From Bacteroidales bacterium UBA5621 (GTDB lineage Bacteria > Bacteroidota > Bacteroidia > Bacteroidales > VadinHA17), in the NCBI GenBank assembly GCA_002424525.1, contig DIKJ01000093.1, forward strand, positions 765 to 39,252: a stretch of DNA of 38,488 nucleotides, written 5' to 3'. Shown in pieces: positions 32,412 through 38,488 of the stretch. The number at the start of each line of letters is the position of its first letter. Positions within the stretch are counted from its first letter, which is position 1. Below the pieces are notes generated by a model. That model was not told the origin of the DNA. It saw only the letters and a program-made list of their open reading frames with translations, and ran no database searches. The position numbers and the translations under genes were made by a program.

Positions 32412-35309
32412 TCAAAACAGGGCATAGCTCAGACGGAGGTGGAAGGTGATGCCGGGTTCAAGTTTTGTGAAAAAAGGATCTGTTACATTAAATGATCTGA
32501 AAACAGACTCTTTCTTGTCGTTAAGCAGGTTTTCAATTTTAATCCCAAGCTGGGTTCTGTTTTCCTTTCCAAAACTTTTATTAGCATTGAAATTGAGACT
32601 GTGAAAAGGAAGTGTATATATATCAGGAAGGTCAGCGATACCTACATATTGGAGCGTGATACCCTGGACGTTATAAAACAATCCTGCCTCAAAACCTTTC
32701 CAGAACCCAGACTCGCCACCATCATATGTAAGCCCGGCATTAATGATATATGGAGCCTGACCTGCCATCACTCTGCTTTTCCCTATTGTCTGACCGGTAC
32801 GTGCATTTTCTATCCTCGATTGTAACTCAGTTGTGCTTAACTCGATACTGGACTTTGTGACGGCAAAATTGGTTGAGAAGCTGAAATTCCTGAGAGTTGA
32901 GCTTATCATGCTGAAATTCTGCCGGAGTTCCACCTCTGCTCCGAATACCTGTCCGTCGCCAACATTCCGTGGCTGAAACGACCCGGGCTGAGTGGCATAT
33001 TGGACTATTTCAATTGGGTGAATGAACTTCTTGCTGAATCCGCTCAGTGAGATCATTTGTCCGTTTGGCCGGAACATTTCCCATCTGATATCAAGATTAT
33101 GAATAAAGGTACTTACTAGATTACCATCCCAGTATTCGACACCTATAGCTTCGTTGGCATCCCTGAACATTCCACCGATAAATGTTCTGTTGCTTACCGG
33201 GTCGGCGATCTCCGCATAGGATAATTCTTTGAAAGAGGGCCTTGCAATGGTTTTTGCATACGACAATCTTATATTCTGGCGGGCAGCAACATTGTAAATT
33301 ATGTTTACTGAGGGGAACAGGTTTACATTGTCAAGTACCTTATCATTATTCAGAACATTGATACCGAGCTGGTCCTGACCCGTGTAAAACTGGCTGAATT
33401 TTTCAAGCCTGACGCCCAGAATAGTTTTAAGGTTCTTTGACACGCTCAGTTCAGTTGAAATATAACCTGCCAGATTGGATGATTTTGCATCAAACTGGTT
33501 AGGGTTTGATGGCATAAAATGAGCTTCATATGTTGTTCCGAACATCGTTTCGGTTCCGTTCAGCGGCCACAGGTTCTCAGGCCGGAATATCTCATTAGGA
33601 TCGCCGGTAAGGGGAACATTCCTGATATTAAACGCGTATTTCCTGATAATAAACTCACGATGCTTCCAGGTATATGCTCCTCCCATATTGAACCTCGATT
33701 TATTGCCATTAAGATTAAAGTCTTTGGATATGTGCAGGACGCCGGCAATATTCATTTCTGACAGGTTTCTCCAGATCCTTTCAGGAAATCCACCTTCAGT
33801 ATTTATCCTTAACGTTTGATTTTCCGTAACATACCTGATAAACCTGGTGTCCGGATCTTTAATTACTGATATGGTCGGTGAAAGTTTCCAGACAATCTCA
33901 AGTTTTGAATTACTCAATACATGTTTCCCGTCTAACAGAATATTGGTAAGGGAACGTTGGTTGTATTCAAGGTTATGCTGAAGGCCAGTGAAATTACTTC
34001 CTTTTTCTGAACCTTCATAATCAAATATTCCTGCCTTTGATTCACCATTTTGCAAATGAAGCAGGTTAAACCGGTATTTCGACTGCCGCGTTTTTAACGC
34101 GACTCCTGCCATTCCGCTCATTAATACACTTTTCACCCCGAAATCACCTATCTGGAACTCCCTCACATCCAGCTCGTTGACGTCAGGGTTGGCTGATAAG
34201 CCATATCTGCCGTATTCAGCATTCTGGTAGAACTCAGTATTGCTCTTGTATGAAAATCCGACGTTGTATCCAAGAGTGACCTTCTTCATGGGGATCTGGT
34301 TCCCTATTGTTGTGCCAAGATTATAATCAACAAAGCTGTTTTGCCTTATGGCAGACATTGTCGGGTTAAAACTTTCAAGGATCTCCCTGTAACGGATGCC
34401 GGCTTCACTATTTGGATCGCCTATTACACCAGCAAAGAAGGGAATATTTGTTGTTGCCGGAATTGCACGCGTTCCGTCATCAAAACCAAGAAAATCATAT
34501 TTACCGCCAGGATATGTCAGAAGGTCATTTCTTAAGTGAAAATCGGGATTGAAGGCAGTGCTTAATGAGAATGAGACCTTTTTCTGCTCGGGAAAGTCTT
34601 TAGTAGCAATGTCGATAACTCCACCTGTGAAATCGGCAGGTAACTCCGCGCTGAAAGATTTATGGACCATTATGTTATCAATCACATTTGTTGGAAATAT
34701 ATCCATCTGCATTGTATTGCGGTCGGGGTCGAGGCCGGGAATATCCACTCCGTTCACTATGGTTTTAGTATATCTGTCGCCAAGTCCACGCACATAGACG
34801 TATTTGCCACCCTCCACAGTTACTCCCGTAACACGCTTCATGGTTGAGGCAGCGTCGGAGTCGCCGATTTTTCTGAATCCGGCAGCAGATATCCCATCGA
34901 TTACTGTTGGTGATTTCATTCTCACGGTAAAAATGGCTGCCTCCGTATTCCTTGCCATGCTGGCTGATACTACTACCTCGGAGAGTCCGTGGGCAGCTTC
35001 AATGAGACGCAGGTTGTCGAGTAGTGTAACCCTGTCGGCAGTTACGTTTACATCATTTATTACCAGTGTCTCATATGAGACAAAAGAGATCTTAAGGTTA
35101 TAACTACCTGGCTCAAGGCTTATGCTGAACTTGCCATCGAGATCGGCAAATCCTCCCCTGGTTGTTCCTTCAACAACTATGGCAGCTCCGATCAGGGGTT
35201 CACCCCTTGTGTCATCATATACAGTCCCCCTTATAAAACCGCCCTGGGAATAAAGGCTCAGGGAAAATACTGAAAGAAGGATCGCGAAAAAATACTTTAA
35301 AAATTTCAT
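32412..35309 (-). CDS. TonB-dependent outer membrane receptor
   Basis: 965 residues from the ATG at 35309 (MKFLKYFFAILLSVFSLSLY, a signal peptide); the frame is open to 35402, but that part crosses the leader repeat and is not signal-like. A carboxypeptidase-regulatory-like domain (about 25-105: GFIRGTVYDDTRGEPLIGAA) precedes a TonB-box-like stretch (GLSEVVVSAS), the plug (KYVYVRGLGDRYTKTIVNGV, then FSAELPADFTGGVIDI) and a barrel that ends ITFHLRLSYALF. It is not of the SusC type and has no SusD partner. It is preceded on the same strand by a beta-helix lipoprotein gene, and such pairs suggest import of a specific ligand, possibly phosphorus- or metal-related. Confidence 0.9.
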   Translation of the reverse strand: MKFLKYFFAILLSVFSLSLYSQGGFIRGTVYDDTRGEPLIGAAIVVEGTTRGGFADLDGKFSISLEPGSYNLKISFVSYETLVINDVNVTADRVTLLDNLRLIEAAHGLSEVVVSASMARNTEAAIFTVRMKSPTVIDGISAAGFRKIGDSDAASTMKRVTGVTVEGGKYVYVRGLGDRYTKTIVNGVDIPGLDPDRNTMQMDIFPTNVIDNIMVHKSFSAELPADFTGGVIDIATKDFPEQKKVSFSLSTAFNPDFHLRNDLLTYPGGKYDFLGFDDGTRAIPATTNIPFFAGVIGDPNSEAGIRYREILESFNPTMSAIRQNSFVDYNLGTTIGNQIPMKKVTLGYNVGFSYKSNTEFYQNAEYGRYGLSANPDVNELDVREFQIGDFGVKSVLMSGMAGVALKTRQSKYRFNLLHLQNGESKAGIFDYEGSEKGSNFTGLQHNLEYNQRSLTNILLDGKHVLSNSKLEIVWKLSPTISVIKDPDTRFIRYVTENQTLRINTEGGFPERIWRNLSEMNIAGVLHISKDFNLNGNKSRFNMGGAYTWKHREFIIRKYAFNIRNVPLTGDPNEIFRPENLWPLNGTETMFGTTYEAHFMPSNPNQFDAKSSNLAGYISTELSVSKNLKTILGVRLEKFSQFYTGQDQLGINVLNNDKVLDNVNLFPSVNIIYNVAARQNIRLSYAKTIARPSFKELSYAEIADPVSNRTFIGGMFRDANEAIGVEYWDGNLVSTFIHNLDIRWEMFRPNGQMISLSGFSKKFIHPIEIVQYATQPGSFQPRNVGDGQVFGAEVELRQNFSMISSTLRNFSFSTNFAVTKSSIELSTTELQSRIENARTGQTIGKSRVMAGQAPYIINAGLTYDGGESGFWKGFEAGLFYNVQGITLQYVGIADLPDIYTLPFHSLNFNANKSFGKENRTQLGIKIENLLNDKKESVFRSFNVTDPFFTKLEPGITFHLRLSYALF

Positions 35310-35400
35310 CAGTATATAATTTATTTTTAATGGTCTGATGGAACCCACATGTTTTAAACTTTTCTCATACTTGTTTAAGTTTAGGTAACATGTGGGTTTC
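35310..35400 (-). repeat. leader repeat copy C with inverted repeat
   Basis: The ATCAGACC core lies 22 bases before the start at 35309, as in copies A and B. Arms AACCCACATGTT (35342-35353) and AACATGTGGGTT (35387-35398) match the outer arms of copy B. The GCGGG hairpin segment of the other copies is missing here. Confidence 0.6.
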
Positions 35401-35432
35401 ATAACAGATAATATTGGTTTAAGGTTATATCA

Positions 35433-35463
35433 AAACCCGCAGGACCGGTGAACCTGCGGGTTT
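35433..35463 (-). terminator. terminator of the beta-helix lipoprotein gene
   Basis: An exact 11-base GC-rich stem (AAACCCGCAGG / CCTGCGGGTTT) with a 9-base loop lies about 17 bases past the stop at 35480 and runs into TTTTGAT on the minus strand. It separates this gene from the TonB receptor gene. Confidence 0.75.
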
Positions 35464-35479
35464 CGAATTATTGTTTTGT

Positions 35480-36949
35480 TTAAAAATCAATTAGCTGGTT
35501 CGCTGCACTGGCCCATGACCATCCCTGGAATGCGGACTTGTCGGCTCCGACTGTTCTGGTAGCCGGTGTCATTTCAGTGGCGTGGATGTGAGTGCCATTC
35601 CGGAAAATGGTTGTTAAGGCAACGCCTGAAGCGGGAGTTACCTGTAGATTGGCAAAGTTCAGGATACCGCTGGCGAAATTAGCCAGGGTAACATCTCCGG
35701 TTAGTGAAAGATCTCCACGGCCATTGCTGGTTGCAGGATCAGGGAAATTGAAAAAGTAAATATTTTCAAAGGTCCCTCTTGCTCCATCCCTGAAATCGCC
35801 AAGTTCAGCAACCGGACTTCCCTTTACAGAACCATTTTTGACTGTATGAGCCGCAAGCATGGTACCTTCAGGACCATCAATCTCAAGAGCATGGTCGGTG
35901 CCCAGACCGCAGATGACTATGAAATTATCGAGTGTTCCGGCCCATGACTGATCAGTATCAATACCGTCATCATATACATTCCAGACCAGAGCATTCTTTA
36001 CATTGACAGTGCCTCCGAACCATTCAATACCATCATCATCGTTGGCAACCACTTCAACATTCTCTATAATTGTGCCTGATCCAACACCGCCGAGCGTTAA
36101 ACCGTTGATTTCATTGCCTTCACCGATGTTTGCCCCTCCGTGACGGATTGATATATATTTGATAATGCCTGAGTTATCCAACGGATCGGTTCCGCCATAT
36201 CGGCCGTTGAGGTCAGATACAGGTATCCCTTCAATCTGCATCTCATTAGTTGATGCTGAAATGGGTGCTTTACCAAGTATCAGTAACCCTCCCCACAGAC
36301 CCGGAACAGTCGGCTCCAGATTGGGACTGGCAATCTCTCCCGGCAGTATCTGGTCTGCGACCGTGGTAAAGATAATCGGTGAAGAGGCTGTCCCTTCCGC
36401 ATTCAGCTTGCCGCCGCGTGCTATCAGCAAACCTGTCGCATTCGATCCTGTCCCTTCACGGCCCTTGATAACAACACCGGGCTCAATTGTGAGTGTTACG
36501 CCATCAACCACAGCGATTCGGCCTTCAAGAATATATACATTGCCGGTCTCCCATGTAGTATTCGAGCTAATGTTCTGTGTAACAGATATTGTAGGAACTG
36601 TTGTTACGTTTAACACACCCGTTGCCTGCCCTGCTTTGTCATTAACATCAGTTAAAGTCAGAACAATCGATCCCGCCCCTGATTCTCTTGATGCTGAAAA
36701 GGTAACAACCACCGAACCGGTTGTTGAGCCGGTAGACGGCGTTGTTGTAACGCTGGCAGATCCCCCTGTCGCAATCACTGAAGCTGTTTTGTAACCGGCT
36801 TCAGCAGTAAATGCAAAGGAAACATCTACTGATTTATTGATTTCCACATTAATCAGTCCAGGAGGGGTAATTACCGGTTTTTCATACTCCTTCTCACAAC
36901 CAGTAAGAATAACCATGCTGATCAGCAATAAAAAAAAGATTTTCTTCAT
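35480..36949 (-). CDS. beta-helix lipoprotein of unknown function
   Basis: 489 residues with a lipoprotein signal (MVILTGCEK, Cys18). Residues about 28-120 form an Ig-like or cadherin-like beta domain. From about 130 on, the sequence shows right-handed parallel beta-helix character: GVTLTIEPGVVIKG, then GLLIARGGKLNAEGTASSPI, then a repeated stretch with VEVVANDDDGIEWFGGTVNV and DDGIDTD. The Asp-rich turns (ANDDDG, DDGID) could bind metal or ligand. Proteins of this kind in Bacteroidota often lie beside TonB receptors, and I infer it is the surface partner of the receptor that follows. A Pho-box-like site is 91 bases upstream. Confidence 0.75.
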   Translation of the reverse strand: MKKIFFLLLISMVILTGCEKEYEKPVITPPGLINVEINKSVDVSFAFTAEAGYKTASVIATGGSASVTTTPSTGSTTGSVVVTFSASRESGAGSIVLTLTDVNDKAGQATGVLNVTTVPTISVTQNISSNTTWETGNVYILEGRIAVVDGVTLTIEPGVVIKGREGTGSNATGLLIARGGKLNAEGTASSPIIFTTVADQILPGEIASPNLEPTVPGLWGGLLILGKAPISASTNEMQIEGIPVSDLNGRYGGTDPLDNSGIIKYISIRHGGANIGEGNEINGLTLGGVGSGTIIENVEVVANDDDGIEWFGGTVNVKNALVWNVYDDGIDTDQSWAGTLDNFIVICGLGTDHALEIDGPEGTMLAAHTVKNGSVKGSPVAELGDFRDGARGTFENIYFFNFPDPATSNGRGDLSLTGDVTLANFASGILNFANLQVTPASGVALTTIFRNGTHIHATEMTPATRTVGADKSAFQGWSWASAANQLIDF

Positions 36950-37039
36950 GATTTTAAAATTTGGTTATTAGATATAAGTTTATATTCTCTTTTCCGTGGC
37001 GAAGGTAGGGTGATACTGTTTCAGCGGGGTTAAGGAGCA

Positions 37040-37056
37040 ATTAAGAAATTGTTACA
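37040..37056 (-). promoter_or_regulatory. Pho-box-like site upstream of the beta-helix lipoprotein
   Basis: Minus strand TGTAACAATTTCTTAAT: a full TGTAAC half-site and a weaker second half 11 bases on. It matches 13 of 17 positions with the site upstream of phoB and is placed at a similar distance from the start codon (91 against 95 bases). Confidence 0.4.
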
Positions 37057-37183
37057 AACTTGATTTTTATATATTGCTGTAAATGAATAGAATAATATCA
37101 GGCTCTCTTTATAACATTGATTGGCAGACCGGGAGGTTTTATCATTTTTTTAACGAGATTTGCAGTGATTAAAAAGCATAATT

Positions 37184-37579
37184 ATGGTTTACCGCATACT
37201 TGACATATTCTTTGTTGTTTTTCATACATCACTTATTTTCTTCAATCTCCTTGGCTGGATCTGGAAAAAAACAAGGGTGCTGAACATGGTGACTCTTGTC
37301 CTGACAGGCTCTTCCTGGTTGTTTCTGGGGCTGATAACAGGTACTATGGGTTACTGCCCTCTTACCGATTGGCATTTCGCTGTTCTTGGAAAACTCGGAA
37401 AAACGGGACTCCCGTCATCTTACATAAAGTACCTTACTGACAGGCTTACCGGGCTCGACGTAAATGCAACGCTGGTTGATAATCTCACGCTCTATGCTTT
37501 TCTGGCAGTATTATTGATATCTTTAATTATTAATATGAGGGATTTTTTGAAAAAAGGCAGAAGAAGAAGAAAGAGGTGA
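37184..37579 (+). CDS. DUF2784-like membrane protein
   Basis: 131 residues with three or four membrane segments (about 5-27, 35-58, 97-120) and a basic C-terminal tail (KKGRRRRKR). It follows the DUF2784 layout: YRILDIFFVVFHTSLIFFNL near the N-terminus, the central GYCPLT motif, and SSYIKYLTDRL before the last membrane helix. The function of the family is unknown. It stands alone between the divergent lipoprotein gene and a repeat-rich gap. Confidence 0.6.
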   Translation: MVYRILDIFFVVFHTSLIFFNLLGWIWKKTRVLNMVTLVLTGSSWLFLGLITGTMGYCPLTDWHFAVLGKLGKTGLPSSYIKYLTDRLTGLDVNATLVDNLTLYAFLAVLLISLIINMRDFLKKGRRRRKR

Positions 37580-37628
37580 GCGTAGAGCGTAGAGCGTAGA
37601 GAAAGAAAGACAAAAGACAAAAGACAAA
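37577..37628. repeat. heptamer arrays (GAGCGTA and AGACAAA)
   Basis: Three exact GAGCGTA units (37577-37597) directly after the DUF2784 gene, then three AGACAAA units (37607-37628) with one extra A in the last spacer. Confidence 0.6.
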
Positions 37629-37651
37629 AATGACAACCATCGAACCTCTTA

Positions 37652-37677
37652 CCCTCCATAGCCTTGGCGAAGGAGGG
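37652..37677. repeat. REP-like palindrome, second copy
   Basis: CCCTCC and GGAGGG enclose the loop ATAGCCTTGGCGAA, which differs from the loop of the copy at 8162-8187 at only three positions. Confidence 0.55.
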
Positions 37678-37706
37678 GTCACACCATTAAATCATCAGGT
37701 GGAACC

Positions 37707-38399
37707 ATGAATGCAAAAAGAATCATACTATTTACCCTGCTTCCGGCAATTCTGACAGCGCCGTCCGCCGGTCAGATAATTGAACAGCCCAACTACGCTC
37801 TGAAGAGTCACGAAACATTGGAGATCAGAAAGATAGAGAGAACATCCGGCGCAACGGTATTCTATATGAGCGTGGAGAACCGGATAAGCGGCGGTTACTT
37901 CTGTGCAGATAACAACACATTCATAGTCAGTCCTGATGGGAGCCGATTGAAGCTGGTCTCCTCAAACGGGATCCCTGTATGCCCCGATGTATATAGATTC
38001 AAACTGCCGGGGGAGCGGCTCGATTTTATTCTGACCTTTCCGCCATTACAGGAAGAACCAGGATGGATCGATCTGATAGAGGATTGCCCTGACAACTGTT
38101 TTTCATTTTTTGGGATCACCCCTGATCCTGCTTTGAACAATGCCATCGAGGAAGCTTTTTCACTGAACGGCAAGGGAGAATCATCAAAGGCACTGGACAG
38201 TTTCATTGGAATGGCAGGAGCGGCTGAGGACGGGGGCAGGATGATCGGTGGGCTGCTTTACCTTAATATTATAAAGCTGGCTGAGCAGACCGGCAATAAG
38301 GCACTGGCATCCGAATGGTACGGTAAGCTGGTCTCCTCAGGTATTCCCAGGCGGGAGATGATAGTGAAACACCTTAATTCACAGGGGATAAAGTATTAA
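37707..38399 (+). CDS. exported protein of unknown function
   Basis: 230 residues. A signal peptide (MNAKRIILFTLLPAILTAP, then SAGQ) leads into a beta-rich domain (about 25-145) with SGATVFYMSVENRISGGYFC and three further cysteines (VCPDVYR, EDCPDNCFS) that may form disulfides. The C-terminal 85 residues are helical (NAIEEAFSLNGKGESSKALD, then LNIIKLAEQTGNKALASEWY) and look like one or two TPR-like hairpins. I do not recognise the family. The start is preceded by AGGTGG eight bases upstream, one of the few Shine-Dalgarno-like sites in the window. Confidence 0.6.
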   Translation: MNAKRIILFTLLPAILTAPSAGQIIEQPNYALKSHETLEIRKIERTSGATVFYMSVENRISGGYFCADNNTFIVSPDGSRLKLVSSNGIPVCPDVYRFKLPGERLDFILTFPPLQEEPGWIDLIEDCPDNCFSFFGITPDPALNNAIEEAFSLNGKGESSKALDSFIGMAGAAEDGGRMIGGLLYLNIIKLAEQTGNKALASEWYGKLVSSGIPRREMIVKHLNSQGIKY

Positions 38400-38403
38400 A
38401 AAA

Positions 38404-38425
38404 GGGGGCCTGATGAGAGGCCCCC
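38404..38425 (-). terminator. rho-independent terminator
   Basis: A 7-base stem (GGGGGCC / GGCCCCC) with an 8-base loop. On the minus strand it runs into TTTTTT, so it ends the gene that enters from the right edge; it lies a few bases past the stop of the plus-strand gene and may serve both. Confidence 0.75.
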
Positions 38426-38450
38426 TGCGTCTGTTGATTTTATTCATTCA

Positions 38451-38488
38451 TTATTTTCTCCCGAAATAGAAATCAAGACCTGCGCCAA
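38451..38488 (-). CDS. C-terminal end of a gene running off the right edge
   Basis: The minus strand reads GAGLDFYFGRK and then TAA at 38453-38451, followed by a terminator. The alternating hydrophobic pattern suits the last strand of an outer membrane beta-barrel, but 11 residues are too few to assign a family. Confidence 0.4.
   Translation of the reverse strand, partial: GAGLDFYFGRK

Noticed and set aside
35310..35402. Upstream ATG extending the TonB receptor by 31 residues
   Set aside because: The extension crosses the leader repeat and would hide a clear signal peptide that starts at the internal ATG (35309).

Overview
This window comes from a Bacteroidota genome, most likely of the order Bacteroidales or Marinilabiliales. 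The evidence is a SusC/SusD pair, a one-protein hybrid two-component regulator (HTCS), AlgH and HolA next to an AMP nucleosidase of the Bacteroidota type, and TAnnTTTG -7 promoter boxes. Gene starts rarely show Shine-Dalgarno sites.

Left part (1-12.5 kb): mostly housekeeping. It holds the start of an exported TPR-like protein, an HPr kinase/PEPCK-like P-loop protein, AlgH, HolA, AMP nucleosidase, a small PD-(D/E)XK nuclease-like protein, a Nudix enzyme fused to a helical repeat, a secreted alpha/beta hydrolase, the selenium genes yedF-selD, and a PhoR/PhoB-type two-component pair. Several intergenic gaps carry degenerate heptamer (once octamer) tandem arrays, REP-like palindromes and a shared leader element found upstream of three genes for exported proteins.

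Middle part (12.5-32.1 kb): a decayed stretch with a broken GH51-like gene, followed by a polysaccharide or glycoside utilisation locus read on the minus strand. In transcription order it has the HTCS regulator, a possible 39-residue membrane peptide, a sulfatase remnant without its catalytic core, a GH2 enzyme with a C-terminal FMN-binding domain, a class C beta-lactamase-family lipoprotein, a GH42 beta-galactosidase, a two-module VOC lipoprotein, SusC and SusD. SusC/SusD would bind and import the ligand, the two beta-galactosidase-type enzymes would remove sugars, and the HTCS would sense the product. The flavin domain and the VOC protein hint at a redox or aromatic part of the substrate. 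A composite motif with identical spacing lies upstream of both SusC and the small peptide and may be the HTCS operator.

Right part (32.1-38.5 kb): a TonB-dependent receptor and a beta-helix lipoprotein, read on the minus strand. The lipoprotein shares a Pho-box-like site with the phoB upstream region, so the pair may belong to a phosphate-type regulon. A DUF2784-like membrane protein, an unknown secreted protein and the tail of one more minus-strand gene complete the window.
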